NCBI GenBank assembly: GCA_964429005.1
Contig: CAYSAJ010000018.1
Span: 1-33,163 of the forward strand
Reading direction: 5' to 3'
DNA: 33,163 nucleotides
Source: JACRBE01 sp964429005
GTDB taxonomy: Bacteria > Chlamydiota > Chlamydiia > Chlamydiales > JACRBE01
This document shows positions 1 through 8,700 of the stretch, one piece after another. The notes under the pieces are model-generated. The model made no database searches. It was not told where the DNA came from and saw only the letters and a list, made by a program, of their open reading frames with translations. Each line of letters opens with the position of its first letter. Positions within the stretch are counted from its first letter, which is position 1. The translations under genes were made by a program, and so were the position numbers.

Positions 1-1
1 G

Positions 2-718
2 AGCCGGCTCATCTTAGCTGGGCATTCAAACGAATGCGCTCACCTGCTTACTAGGCTTAACGTCTCACGCTTTTCAACGATCGAGAAGCTATCCCTCATC
101 TATTTAGCGCAGAAATTAGGGGATCCTACACTTCTCACAGCGATTTCTACCTGGCTTGGCCAATCAGTAGAGAGTTACATCAGTCTAAACCGATCCTTTT
201 GGGATACAGCTTATCCTTTATTTGAAGAGGGACCTAGACCTCCAGCAACCCCTATACCTCTTCATCGGACAAGTGATGAGGGAATTGACCTAGAGATAGC
301 CATTTTAGCTTTCACGGGCTACCGTGGCATGAAAGCCTCTGTTGCTGAGATGTACTTTGGAGACTGTCTAGAAAAAAAAGATTACGGCACTTGTCTGAAT
401 ATTTTAAGAAGACACCCTATAGGCACTTATTACTTCCTAGACAGGGCGTTTGAAACCTTTATTCAAGAAGGATTTGATCTAGGTCTTGATGAAATCCTTC
501 CAAAAATGGATTTCAGCTCTCCTCACTTATGTCTATCGTCTATTGTTGAAACCATGCTCCGATATTGTCCTCCAGAGCAATTTGACAAAATCAGAGCCAT
601 TCCTTCATTTAGCCTGATGTTTTCATCTCTTAGTGAAAAGCAAAAAGCTTTTATTAGAGATGATTTAACACGATTCCCTGGAAGCTACGGCCACATAAAC
701 CTACCAAAACTTTCATAA
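2..718 (+). CDS. Unrecognised helical protein, 5' end outside the window
   Basis: The frame is open from base 2 to the TAA at 716-718, giving the last 238 residues of a longer protein; the first internal ATG is at 329 but the frame runs through it from the window edge. I do not recognise the family. The sequence is rich in Leu, Phe and Tyr, looks all-helical, and has no membrane segment. The stretch IYLAQKLGDPTLLTAISTWL near the start resembles the helical tail of BTB/POZ domains (the 'LADKY...L..AC..FL' pattern). BTB proteins are expanded in some environmental chlamydiae, but this is only a resemblance. A strong terminator follows, so this is the last gene of its transcript. The reality of the ORF is fairly sure; the function is unknown. 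Confidence 0.7.
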   Translation, partial: SRLILAGHSNECAHLLTRLNVSRFSTIEKLSLIYLAQKLGDPTLLTAISTWLGQSVESYISLNRSFWDTAYPLFEEGPRPPATPIPLHRTSDEGIDLEIAILAFTGYRGMKASVAEMYFGDCLEKKDYGTCLNILRRHPIGTYYFLDRAFETFIQEGFDLGLDEILPKMDFSSPHLCLSSIVETMLRYCPPEQFDKIRAIPSFSLMFSSLSEKQKAFIRDDLTRFPGSYGHINLPKLS

Positions 719-734
719 TCAACACAAAAAAAAA

Positions 735-770
735 TAAACCCCTATTAACGTTTCGTTTAATAGGGGTTTA
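735..770. terminator. Bidirectional intrinsic terminator
   Basis: A perfect 14-bp inverted repeat (735-748 with 757-770, TAAACCCCTATTAA) with an 8-base loop sits between the convergent stop codons of the first gene and acpP. The A-run at 726-734 reads as a long T-run on the minus strand, so it is a strong terminator for the fab operon. It is weaker but usable for the plus-strand gene. Confidence 0.9.
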
Positions 771-789
771 TCGCTTAGAGGATGTTTAG

Positions 790-1032
790 TTACTTCTTAG
801 CAACTTGTTTGCTTTCGATGTAAGAAACGACATCACCTACAGTCTTGAGTTTTTCAGCTTCTTCTTCAGAAATTTCAAAACCGAATTTCTCTTCAAGTGT
901 CATTACGAGCTCTGTAATATCAAGAGAATCTGCGTTTAAATCTTCAACAAATGACTTTGATAAAGCAACATCAGCTTCATCTACGCCAAGCTGTTCGACA
1001 ACAATGTCAATTACTTCTTTTTCTATAGACAT
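790..1032 (-). CDS. acpP: Acyl carrier protein AcpP
   Basis: Carries growing acyl chains on 4'-phosphopantetheine for fatty-acid and lipid A synthesis in the cytoplasm. It has 80 residues, normal for ACP, and is strongly acidic. The attachment site is Ser36 in LNADSLDITELVM; the usual motif is DSLD followed by xVEL, so the variation is minor. The ATG is preceded by AGAGGA at normal spacing. It is the last gene of fabH-fabD-fabG-acpP, 36 bases after fabG, and is followed by the strong terminator at 735-770. This matches the order remembered for Chlamydia CT236-CT239. Confidence 0.97.
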   Translation of the reverse strand: MSIEKEVIDIVVEQLGVDEADVALSKSFVEDLNADSLDITELVMTLEEKFGFEISEEEAEKLKTVGDVVSYIESKQVAKK

Positions 1033-1068
1033 AATTTTCCTCTAAAGGTTGTTTAAAAAATCTATCTC

Positions 1069-1821
1069 TTAAGCGAGCATACCACCGTCGATGGCTATTA
1101 CTTCACCAGTAATATAATTCGACATGGAACTTCCTAAGAATAAGGCTAACTGAGCAACTTCTTCTGCGTTGCCAAGCCTTTTCATAGGGATGCTACGTAA
1201 TATTTCTTCTTTTTGCTTCTCTGTTAGGCTATCGGTCATCTTCGTTTGAATAAATCCCGGCGCAATCGCGTTCACATGAATTCCCCGTGAAGCAACCTCT
1301 TTTGCTAAGGATCTTGTAAAACCTATCATACCAAATTTTGATGAAGAATAATTCACTTGTCCTGGATTCCCCATCAAACCAATCACGGAAGAAATGTTGA
1401 CGATTCTCCCTGACCTAGCCTTAATCATCGGCCGAAGAAGCACATGGGTTACATTAAATACAGATTTCAAATTTGTATCAATGACGACATCCCAATCTTC
1501 TTCAGACATACTCATAAGAAGCTTATCTTTTGTAATTCCTGCGCAGTTTACTACGATATCGAAAGTTTGAACAGTTTCCAAAAGCTGCCCTAGCTTTTGC
1601 TCAACTTCAGCAAATGAAGAAACATCGAGCTGGAGGAAGTGCACTTTCTGATCTATTTCTGCGATAGCTTGGAGCTCTGCTTGGGTTTGAACCCCTCTTT
1701 CAACATTTGTCCCTGAAAAATAAACGTGGGCTCCTTGCTGCACATAAGTCATTGCAATCGCTTTTCCGATTCCTGAAGTCGCCCCTGTAATAAAGGCTTT
1801 TTTATTTTTTAGCAGCTGCAT
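1069..1821 (-). CDS. fabG: 3-oxoacyl-ACP reductase FabG
   Basis: NADPH-dependent reduction of 3-ketoacyl-ACP to 3-hydroxyacyl-ACP in type II fatty-acid synthesis. It has 250 residues and is a classical short-chain dehydrogenase. The cofactor motif TGATSGIGK is at 12-20 and the structural NCAG at 92-95. The catalytic residues are Asn117, Ser145, Tyr158 and Lys162 (YSSSK), and PGFIQT lies at 188-193. The C-terminus ends IDGGMLA, as in other FabG proteins. The ATG overlaps the 3' end of fabD by 13 bases, and its ribosome-binding site AGAAGGA lies inside fabD, implying coupled translation. Confidence 0.97.
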   Translation of the reverse strand: MQLLKNKKAFITGATSGIGKAIAMTYVQQGAHVYFSGTNVERGVQTQAELQAIAEIDQKVHFLQLDVSSFAEVEQKLGQLLETVQTFDIVVNCAGITKDKLLMSMSEEDWDVVIDTNLKSVFNVTHVLLRPMIKARSGRIVNISSVIGLMGNPGQVNYSSSKFGMIGFTRSLAKEVASRGIHVNAIAPGFIQTKMTDSLTEKQKEEILRSIPMKRLGNAEEVAQLALFLGSSMSNYITGEVIAIDGGMLA

Positions 1822-2771
1822 GTTAATCCTTCTAAAGCATTAGCGAGTTTTTCTAAATCGTTCCAAGATTCAATAGAAAGAGTCTCGGCCCTTGTCCCGA
1901 TTTTTTTATTCATCCCTGCGAGTGTCTTGCCAGGACCTATTTCAAGATAAAGAGAAGGGGAAAAAGTTTCAAGAAGTCGGATAGATGGATCCCATCTTAC
2001 TGGAGAGACAACCTGTGCAATAAGACCTTTTCGAATTTCATCTTTAGAAGAGGCTATTTCTGAGGTGACATTTGCAATTACAGAAATTTCACTATCATGA
2101 ATTGTTAAATTTTGGATGTAAGGTGCTAGCTTTTCCTGTGCAGGTTGCATTAAACCACTGTGGAATGCGCCTGAAACATCGAGAGGAATGACTCGTTTAG
2201 CACCTGCTTGTTTCAAGGGTTCTGCTGCTTTTTCAACCCCATCGAGAGTCCCGGCAATAACAATCTGTCCAGGGCAGTTAATATTCGCTACCCATACAGA
2301 AACTCCCTCATTTTGCAAGGATGTGACCACTTTCTCTATTTCTTCTAGGCCAAGGCCTAGGACGGCAGCCATGGTTCCCGGATTAGCGAGGCTCGCTTCA
2401 TGCATGAAATTGCCTCTAGCTTCAACCACTTTAAGCATTTCTTCAAAGGTGATTTTTTGAGCCGCTGTCAAAGCGCTATACTCGCCAAGGCTGAGGCCAG
2501 CGCACATCATCGGTGATAATTCGGGATAAGCTTCTTGGATAGCCGCTAAAATGGCCATAGAGGTGATATAAATGGCGAGTTGAGAATTCTTTGTTAAGGA
2601 GAGCTCTTTCTCATCTGCAGTAAAGATCAAATCAGCAAAATCTCTTCCTAAAACTCGATTTGCTGCAGCAAACACCTCTTGGGCTGCCTTGCTATTTTGA
2701 AAAAAATCTTGGCCCATGCCTTTTTTTTGAGCCCCTTGTCCAGGGAAAATAAAAGCGATTTTCTGATTCAC
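1809..2771 (-). CDS. fabD: Malonyl-CoA:ACP transacylase FabD (GTG start)
   Basis: Transfers malonyl from CoA to ACP to supply the chain-extension unit. I place the start at the GTG at 2769-2771, giving 320 residues. The longer frame from 2804 would run deep into fabH, whereas the GTG overlaps the fabH stop as GTGA and has AAAGG 7 bases upstream. FIFPGQGAQ lies near the N-terminus. The nucleophile is Ser94 in AGLSLGEYSA, with Arg119 and His204 (GAFHSGLM) completing the site. The residue before the nucleophile is Leu instead of the common His (GHSLGE). I recall GLSLGE from plastid and cyanobacterial enzymes, so this looks natural and not damaged. Confidence 0.95.
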   Translation of the reverse strand: MNQKIAFIFPGQGAQKKGMGQDFFQNSKAAQEVFAAANRVLGRDFADLIFTADEKELSLTKNSQLAIYITSMAILAAIQEAYPELSPMMCAGLSLGEYSALTAAQKITFEEMLKVVEARGNFMHEASLANPGTMAAVLGLGLEEIEKVVTSLQNEGVSVWVANINCPGQIVIAGTLDGVEKAAEPLKQAGAKRVIPLDVSGAFHSGLMQPAQEKLAPYIQNLTIHDSEISVIANVTSEIASSKDEIRKGLIAQVVSPVRWDPSIRLLETFSPSLYLEIGPGKTLAGMNKKIGTRAETLSIESWNDLEKLANALEGLTCSC

Positions 2772-3769
2772 GATGATACCTTTGTTAAAACAGTTGCTCC
2801 CCAAGTTAAGCCTGCTCCAAAAGCAAAGAGGAGTAGGTTGTCTCCTTCTACAATTTCTTTTTCAGAAAGAAGTTCATCTAAAGCGATTCCTATAGACGAA
2901 GCTGAAGTGTTCCCGTACTTGTGAATCGTTAGAAACACCTGTTCCATAGGAATATTAAAACGTTTCGCAATTGCTTCAATAATACGGATATTTGCTTGAT
3001 GAGGAATAAGCCATTTAATATCTCCAGGAGTGAGCTGCGCTGCTTCCACGGATTGGGTGGCAACCGCTTCCATGCGACGAACGGCGTGTTTGAAAACTTC
3101 TTTGCCATCCATTTGGAGATAATGCATTTTTTCATCGACGGTGCTACTAGATGTAGGAGCCCTACACCCTCCAGCGGGGACCATAATTAGCTGCGCTTGT
3201 TCCCCATCTGCACCTAGCTTTACGGGATGAATTTTAAGACCTGGCCCCTCATCACTTACGATGCAAGCACAAGCGCCATCCCCAAAAAGAACACAGGTAT
3301 TGCGATCTTCATAGTTCACAATGGAAGAAAGCTTTTCTGAAGCTACAATCAGGACTCTTTTATAGGTGCCCGATTCAACAAGAGCTTTGGCAACAGATAA
3401 AGAGTACAAATAACCTGTACAGGCTGCTTGAATATCCATAGCAGCAGCATTTACGCATCCCAAATCTCTTTGAAGGCAACAGGCTGTAGAAGGAAATAAA
3501 TAATCGGGGGTGATTGTCGCAAACAAGATACAATCTATATCTTTAGGAAGAAGGCCCGCTGCATCAAGCGCCTTCTTAGCAGCCATAACACCCATAGAAG
3601 ATGTAAACTCTTCTTTTTGAGCGATGCGTCTTTCTTTCATGCCGGTACGAGATAAAATCCACTCATCGGAAGTGTCAACAATTTTTTCTAAATCGGCGTT
3701 ACTCAAAATTTTTTCTGGCAGGTATCTCCCTGTAGCGACTATTCTTGCCGAAGGTGTTTTTATCATCAT
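2768..3769 (-). CDS. fabH: 3-oxoacyl-ACP synthase III FabH
   Basis: Starts fatty-acid chains by condensing acetyl-CoA with malonyl-ACP. It has 333 residues, near the usual 317-330. The catalytic triad is visible: Cys117 in AACTGYLYSL, His257 in PHQAN and Asn287 in YGNTSA. The C-terminus FGAGLTWGATVL is typical. The start is one of two adjacent ATGs (3769 or 3766), and no good Shine-Dalgarno sequence precedes either. It is the first gene of the fab operon, divergent from recR across a 130-base AT-rich gap. Its stop overlaps the fabD GTG. Confidence 0.96.
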   Translation of the reverse strand: MMIKTPSARIVATGRYLPEKILSNADLEKIVDTSDEWILSRTGMKERRIAQKEEFTSSMGVMAAKKALDAAGLLPKDIDCILFATITPDYLFPSTACCLQRDLGCVNAAAMDIQAACTGYLYSLSVAKALVESGTYKRVLIVASEKLSSIVNYEDRNTCVLFGDGACACIVSDEGPGLKIHPVKLGADGEQAQLIMVPAGGCRAPTSSSTVDEKMHYLQMDGKEVFKHAVRRMEAVATQSVEAAQLTPGDIKWLIPHQANIRIIEAIAKRFNIPMEQVFLTIHKYGNTSASSIGIALDELLSEKEIVEGDNLLLFAFGAGLTWGATVLTKVSS

Positions 3770-3787
3770 AAACCGTTAAAAAAGAAA

Positions 3788-3816
3788 AATTTAATTGAAA
3801 CAAAAGTATTCAACAA
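3788..3816 (-). promoter_or_regulatory. Candidate promoter of the fab operon
   Basis: On the minus strand TTGTTG (3811-3816) and TAAATT (3788-3793) are 17 bases apart, resembling the major sigma-70/sigma-66 type. The expected start near 3781 would leave only a short leader before fabH. The region is AT-rich, so chance matches are possible. Confidence 0.4.
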
Positions 3817-3829
3817 CTCAATAAAAGTA

Positions 3830-3858
3830 TTGGGTTTGTTTCGTATTTTATATAAGAT
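3830..3858 (+). promoter_or_regulatory. Weak candidate promoter of recR
   Basis: TTGGGT at 3830-3835 is followed after 17 bases by TAAGAT at 3853-3858, within the run TATATAAGATAT. It lies 41 bases before the recR ATG in the divergent gap. The match to consensus is only moderate. Confidence 0.3.
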
Positions 3859-3899
3859 ATGGAAAAAACTAAAGAACTTACTGCAGGGGTAAACGACCT

Positions 3900-4496
3900 A
3901 TGAAATATCCAAGAGAATTAAATAAATTAATTGAATGGCTCAAAAAGTTCCCTGGCGTAGGGAGAAAAACTGCAGAGCGCTATGCCTTTGACCTTCTCAA
4001 GTGGGATGAAAGACAACTCCATGATCTAGGTCTTCTTTTATCAAGATTAAAATTGAATCTTAGCAGTTGCCCAGAATGTGGATCTCTCAAAGAGCAAAGC
4101 CTCCCCTGCCCTTTCTGTGAACTTCCCAGAGAATCTCAATCCCTTTGTATTGTATCTTCACCCAAAGATGTGTTTACGATTGAAGAGACTCACACGTATA
4201 AAGGATTATACCATGTAATTCCTCATGTACTATCTCCTCTAGACTCTCATCAACTTCATGAAACACATGTTCAAATCATCAAAGACCGAATCAACAAGCA
4301 CAGCATCAAAGAAGTAATCCTCGCCCTTGACGCAACGATTGAGGGAGATGCAACTTCTCTCTTTTTGAAACAGCAACTACAAGAGCAAGATGTCCTCATT
4401 TCTCGTTTGGCATTAGGAATACCCATGGGAAGCTCTTTAGATTTTGTTGATGAAGGAACACTATCTCGCGCTTTTTCTGGAAGAAATGCTTATTAA
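3900..4496 (+). CDS. recR: Recombination mediator RecR
   Basis: RecFOR-pathway protein that helps load RecA at gapped DNA. It has 198 residues, the normal RecR length. A helix-hairpin-helix lies near 16-33 (KFPGVGRKTAERYAFDLL). A four-cysteine zinc finger uses Cys57, Cys60, Cys70 and Cys73. A Toprim domain begins at SLCIVSS with acidic residues at 95-96 and EVILALDATIEGDAT, and the C-terminal GIPMGSSLDFVDEGTL is conserved in the family. The ATG has GCAGGGG about 9 bases upstream. Chlamydia also carries recR between fabH and bamA. Confidence 0.96.
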   Translation: MKYPRELNKLIEWLKKFPGVGRKTAERYAFDLLKWDERQLHDLGLLLSRLKLNLSSCPECGSLKEQSLPCPFCELPRESQSLCIVSSPKDVFTIEETHTYKGLYHVIPHVLSPLDSHQLHETHVQIIKDRINKHSIKEVILALDATIEGDATSLFLKQQLQEQDVLISRLALGIPMGSSLDFVDEGTLSRAFSGRNAY

Positions 4497-4503
4497 AAAG
4501 GTT

Positions 4504-4530
4504 TTGTATTAATCAAGCTCTGACTATAAT
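4504..4530 (+). promoter_or_regulatory. Candidate promoter before bamA
   Basis: A perfect TATAAT lies at 4525-4530 with TTGTAT at 4504-4509, a spacing of 15 bases (TTTGTA one base earlier gives 16). It sits in the 73-base gap between recR and bamA, so the bamA-skp-lpxD block may be transcribed independently of recR. Confidence 0.45.
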
Positions 4531-4569
4531 CAAAAAATTCGAAAAAAACTAAAATCAGATCTTTTTGAC

Positions 4570-7011
4570 ATGAAGCATTCTATCATTTCATTCGCCTGTG
4601 CTCTTGCCTTCTTTACATCACCTTGTTCACATGTGCATTCAGCCGATTATCAGCTTGAAGTATATGACCACAAAGAAGTCGCTCAAATTTTTATCCAAAT
4701 GGAGAATGATTCTTCAAGCGACAATTTTGATCCTCAATTTATTCTCTCAAGCCTTAAGACAAAACAAGGGGATCCGTTTTCACAACTTACGTTTGACCAA
4801 GATTTGAAACAACTTTCAGAAAACTATGAAAGAGTCGATCCAGCAATATCTGTAGAAAATGGAAAAGTCTATATTAAGATTAAACTCTGGGAAAAGCCTT
4901 ATATCCGATCTATTAAGTGGGAAGGGAATCAACGGATCGCTACAAAAAAACTCCAAAAAGAACTCAGCATCTTCCCCCAGACCCTCTTTAACAAGAAAGA
5001 GTTCAATAAGGCATTTAATAAAGTTCGAGAACTCTACATCAAGAAAGGTTACTTTGAGGCACAGCTTGGTTACCGCCTAATCCCAGTTTCCAATAACGAA
5101 GTTGATATTGTTATTACTGTTCAAGAAGGGAAATCAGCTCATATCGGTGATATTGAATTTGTTGGTTTTACTGATGACGAGAAATCTACTCTTCTTTACA
5201 TGATCAGCACGAAGAAATACAACCTGTTTACGAGCTGGCTTACAGGAAATGGTATTTATGAGGATGACCGGGTTGAGCAAGACAAGCTCACCATCGTCAA
5301 TTTTCTTCAAAACGAAGGCTACGCAGATGCCTACGTATCCATCACAACAAAGGATTCCTCTGACGGAGACAAATTGGTTCTTGTTATCAAAGCGGTCAAG
5401 GGAGATCTTTTCCATTTTGGTGATGTTTCTATAACAGGGAACCACATTTTTACAGAAGAAGAGGTCCGGAAAAGAATTCTGGTCAAGCCAGGTGATGCTT
5501 ACTCTCCAGAAAAACTACGCCAATCTGTCGAAGAAATTAAAAACCTTTATGGAGAAAAAGGGTATATAGAGACGACGGTTCAGTACGATCAACTTCTACT
5601 CCGCTCCGCTCCTATTTACTCCGTACAATTCCAAATTGAAGAATCTCTTCAATATAAAATAGGTGTCATTAAAATTCTGGGGAACACCACTACTGATAAA
5701 AACGTCATTCTGAATGAATCTCTTTTGGTGCCTGGCGAAGTATTTGATCAACGAAAATTAAGAGCTACGCAAGAACGACTCCAAAACATCGGCTACTTTA
5801 AGTCGGTCAATGTATACCCTGTACGAAATCCTGATGATAAATCCCTTGGGCCTGAATATCGAGATGTTGTGATTGAAGTCGAAGAAACCATGACAGGAAA
5901 TATGAGCCTCTTCTTTGGGCTTAGCTCCACTGACAGTATTTTTGGTGGTCTAGACATCACTGAGAACAACTTCAACCACAAAGGCTTAACGAAATTCTGG
6001 AAAGAAGGCTTTTCAGCACTTCGAGGTGGTGGGGAATTTGCTCAAGCTAAGATATCGATTGGCCAAAAGCAATCAAACTATCAAATTTCATGGCTTACAC
6101 CTTATTTCAACGACACCTTATGGAGAGTCGGTTTTGACATCAACTATGGAATCTCTACAGTTCAATCCAAAGATTTCCGTTGGAAATCTGTAGGATTTAC
6201 CCTTTACTCCTCTCTTCCATTAACTTCCTATTGGAGCTATGGATGGTCGTACCGCATTCGCAACTCAATCATCCATGTTAATAATGAATCGAGCAAAGAA
6301 GCCCAAGACCAAGAGCGTAACAGCGGTCTTGTTTCAGGAATCAATAACTATTTCAGCTATGACTCTACAGACCACCCAATTCGCCCCCATCGCGGTCTGA
6401 GAACAACTTTAGAAGCTGAAATTGCAGGAGTGCGCCGCCATGATAGTGATTCACGAATGTTCCCGTTCCTCAAATTTGGCTTCTTAAACTCATACTATTA
6501 CCCAGTATGGCGTAAAGGCACCCTTAAGCTTAGGGCTGATGGAAAATTCTTAAAAACTATGGGTGATGGATTGCCGATCTTGCTCCCAACAAACGAACGT
6601 TACTACTTAGGGGGCGACGCTACTGTGCGTGGCTATAAACCTGCAATCCTAGGTCCTAACTTTGGGCAAATCAACGGCAAAGGGGATCTTCTCCCTCAAA
6701 ATGAATGGTCTAACACATCAGAAGACCAAAGAGACCCAACGGGAGGAGCTTCTTCCGTCCTGCTTTCTGTTGAATATATGCAAAACATTATTCGACCTAT
6801 CGACGCTTTTGTATTCTTTGATGCAGGTTCGATCTCTCTTCAAGAATTCAATGTACCAAATTTCAGTACAAGCGTAGGAGTTGGTGTGCGTGTGAATGTA
6901 GGAAACAGACTTCCTATGGTCATAGGATACGGTTATCCAATCAAATCAAAACTCAACAAAGATAAATCTGACGAACAACGGTTCTTCTTCTCAATGGGAG
7001 GCCAGTTCTAA
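4570..7011 (+). CDS. bamA: Outer-membrane protein assembly factor BamA (Omp85)
   Basis: Central subunit that folds beta-barrel proteins into the outer membrane. It has 813 residues, close to other BamA proteins. A signal peptide covers 1-25 with likely cleavage HSA|DYQ. A series of POTRA-type repeats follows to about residue 430, recognisable by recurring patterns such as IRSIKWEGNQRI, IGDIEFVGF, FGDVSITGNHIF and IGVIKILGNTTT. The C-terminal barrel holds the conserved VRGY motif at 686-689 (GGDATVRGYKP) and ends in the terminal Phe typical of outer-membrane barrels (FSMGGQF). There is no clear Shine-Dalgarno sequence before the ATG. The next gene is the periplasmic chaperone skp, as in many Gram-negatives and in Chlamydia. 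Confidence 0.97.
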   Translation: MKHSIISFACALAFFTSPCSHVHSADYQLEVYDHKEVAQIFIQMENDSSSDNFDPQFILSSLKTKQGDPFSQLTFDQDLKQLSENYERVDPAISVENGKVYIKIKLWEKPYIRSIKWEGNQRIATKKLQKELSIFPQTLFNKKEFNKAFNKVRELYIKKGYFEAQLGYRLIPVSNNEVDIVITVQEGKSAHIGDIEFVGFTDDEKSTLLYMISTKKYNLFTSWLTGNGIYEDDRVEQDKLTIVNFLQNEGYADAYVSITTKDSSDGDKLVLVIKAVKGDLFHFGDVSITGNHIFTEEEVRKRILVKPGDAYSPEKLRQSVEEIKNLYGEKGYIETTVQYDQLLLRSAPIYSVQFQIEESLQYKIGVIKILGNTTTDKNVILNESLLVPGEVFDQRKLRATQERLQNIGYFKSVNVYPVRNPDDKSLGPEYRDVVIEVEETMTGNMSLFFGLSSTDSIFGGLDITENNFNHKGLTKFWKEGFSALRGGGEFAQAKISIGQKQSNYQISWLTPYFNDTLWRVGFDINYGISTVQSKDFRWKSVGFTLYSSLPLTSYWSYGWSYRIRNSIIHVNNESSKEAQDQERNSGLVSGINNYFSYDSTDHPIRPHRGLRTTLEAEIAGVRRHDSDSRMFPFLKFGFLNSYYYPVWRKGTLKLRADGKFLKTMGDGLPILLPTNERYYLGGDATVRGYKPAILGPNFGQINGKGDLLPQNEWSNTSEDQRDPTGGASSVLLSVEYMQNIIRPIDAFVFFDAGSISLQEFNVPNFSTSVGVGVRVNVGNRLPMVIGYGYPIKSKLNKDKSDEQRFFFSMGGQF

Positions 7012-7031
7012 CTATAAGGAATGGAATATCT

Positions 7032-7646
7032 ATGAAAAAACTATTTATTGTTTGCGCTTTAGCGTCAGCCTTCTGCGCACTCCCCTCGTTCTCTCATGCA
7101 AGCGCAAAACAAGAATTAGGTGTAGTAGATTTTGCTACTTGCATTCAGGATTCGAAGTTTGGGAAAAGAGAACAAGAACATTTTGAAGCTTTAAAAAAGC
7201 AACTTCACAGCATTTTAGATGACGCAGAAAAACAACTCAATGACGTGATCTCTAAACTCCAAGATCAAGATTACCTAGACAGTCTCTCTCCTGCAGGCGA
7301 ACAAGAATTGAAACAAAGATTTCAATCACTGAATGAAGAGTTGAATCGCTATCAAGGTCAATATTATCAAATCATGCAACAGGCCAACATGCGCATTATT
7401 CAATCGATTTCTATGCAAATTAATAGAGCCTCAGAAACGGTTGCCAAATCAAAAAAAGTCCCTATGGTGATTAATAAAGAAGCAGCTTTTTACTTTGATC
7501 CTGGCTTGGACATTACACGCTCTGTAATCAGCCAAATGGACAAAGAGTTTGAAATTGCGGAAAAAGAAGGGAAGCTTCCTGCATCACCTCTGATGATGGG
7601 AGATCCTCGTCAATTGCTACAAGGAGCAGCTCCTCATCATGGCTAA
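7032..7646 (+). CDS. skp: Periplasmic chaperone Skp/OmpH
   Basis: Holds unfolded outer-membrane proteins in the periplasm on the way to BamA. It has 204 residues, somewhat longer than the enterobacterial protein (about 160). A signal peptide is clear (MKKLFIVCALASAFC, cleavage near 23-25, SHA or ASA). The mature part starts GVVDFATC, the Skp-like first strand. A long charged coiled-coil region follows (about 45-120, rich in Lys, Gln and Glu) and then a small beta part, VPMVINKEAAFYFDPGLDIT, characteristic of OmpH. AAGGA lies upstream of the ATG. The 3' end overlaps lpxD by 8 bases. Confidence 0.94.
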   Translation: MKKLFIVCALASAFCALPSFSHASAKQELGVVDFATCIQDSKFGKREQEHFEALKKQLHSILDDAEKQLNDVISKLQDQDYLDSLSPAGEQELKQRFQSLNEELNRYQGQYYQIMQQANMRIIQSISMQINRASETVAKSKKVPMVINKEAAFYFDPGLDITRSVISQMDKEFEIAEKEGKLPASPLMMGDPRQLLQGAAPHHG

Positions 7647-8700
7647 ATCATTTACCGCAAAGCAACTGGCAGATTTAACTGGATCCACCCTCGTCGGGGA
7701 TCCAGATTACTTACTCAATGATGTAAATGACTTAGAAAATGCCAGCCCTGAAGAGGTTTCATTTCTAGCGAATCCTCGCTATGAGGAAACGATGAAAACC
7801 TCTCGCTCAGGACTTATTTGTATTCACGCAAAAGCAAGTCTACCAGCTGGCAAACAATTTCTCCTCTCAGATAATCCTTCTGCCACTTTCCAACAGATTG
7901 TAGAACTTCTCTACAAAGAGAAACTCGCAGGAGGCCACTGGAAAGGGATTCACTCGACAGCTGTAATTGCTGAAGATGTGGTCATTGGAGCAGATGTTAC
8001 TATTGGACCTTACTGCACGATTGACAAAGGATGTATGATTGGTAATGGCACTTATTTACATCCCCACGTTACTTTAGGGCCAGGGGTTAAAATTGGAAGA
8101 AACTGCCTTATTTATCCCCAAGTCGTGATACGAGAAAATTGTGAAGTCAAAGATCGCGTAATACTCCAACCTGGCTCCATTATCGGATCGTGCGGCTTTG
8201 GGTATATAACCGAAAGTGGAAAACATCTTAAACTCAATCAAGTTGGAAATGTAATCATTGAAAATGATTGTGAAATTGGGGCCAATACTTGTATCGATCG
8301 AGCCCGGTTCAAATCAACGAAAATTAAAGCTGGCACAAAAATTGACAATCTCGTCCAGATTGCCCACAATGTAGAGCTTGGAGAACACAATATTATTGTT
8401 TCTCAAACAGGAATTGCAGGTTCTTCCAAAACAGGCAAATACGTTGTAATGGGAGGACAAGTAGGTGTTACAGGTCATGTCGAAGTGTCTGACTTTGTTC
8501 AAATAGCTACAAGAGCCGGTGTTAGCAAATCGATTACCGAAGCAGGAGCCTACAGGGGAAGCCCTGTTATGCCTCTTAAAGAGTACAACCGCTATAAAGT
8601 CCAAGTGCGCAATATCGATAAGCACCTCAAGAAGATTGAACTTCTTGAAGAAAAAATTAGAAAATTAGAAGAGGCTTTTGCTGAAAAAAGCTTGAGTTAA
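7639..8700 (+). CDS. lpxD: UDP-3-O-(3-hydroxyacyl)glucosamine N-acyltransferase LpxD
   Basis: Third step of lipid A synthesis: adds a hydroxyacyl chain from ACP to the glucosamine amine. It has 353 residues, normal length. An N-terminal uridine-binding domain covers about 1-100. A left-handed beta-helix of hexapeptide repeats runs from about 105 to 300 (VVIGADVTIGPYCTIDKG and many more I-G-x-x-x-x units). The catalytic His is His243 in QIAHNVELG. A C-terminal helix of charged heptads (320-350) is the trimer coiled coil. It depends on the ACP encoded at 790-1032. Its TAA overlaps the ATG of a 20-codon ORF (TAATG) that leads into corA. Confidence 0.97.
   Translation: MAKSFTAKQLADLTGSTLVGDPDYLLNDVNDLENASPEEVSFLANPRYEETMKTSRSGLICIHAKASLPAGKQFLLSDNPSATFQQIVELLYKEKLAGGHWKGIHSTAVIAEDVVIGADVTIGPYCTIDKGCMIGNGTYLHPHVTLGPGVKIGRNCLIYPQVVIRENCEVKDRVILQPGSIIGSCGFGYITESGKHLKLNQVGNVIIENDCEIGANTCIDRARFKSTKIKAGTKIDNLVQIAHNVELGEHNIIVSQTGIAGSSKTGKYVVMGGQVGVTGHVEVSDFVQIATRAGVSKSITEAGAYRGSPVMPLKEYNRYKVQVRNIDKHLKKIELLEEKIRKLEEAFAEKSLS

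Noticed and set aside
2188..2460. A 90-codon plus-strand frame inside fabD.
   Set aside because: It lies wholly opposite a clear fabD coding sequence and has no family features or ribosome-binding site.
2772..2804. Upstream extension of fabD to 2804.
   Set aside because: It lies within the fabH 3' end. The GTG at 2771 has a ribosome-binding site, overlaps the fabH stop, and gives the usual protein length.
3859..3903. A 14-codon ORF (MEKTKELTAGVNDL) ending in ATGA at the recR start.
   Set aside because: It has no ribosome-binding site, and its ATG lies at or before the likely transcription start, so it is probably not translated. It resembles the lpxD-corA bridge only superficially.
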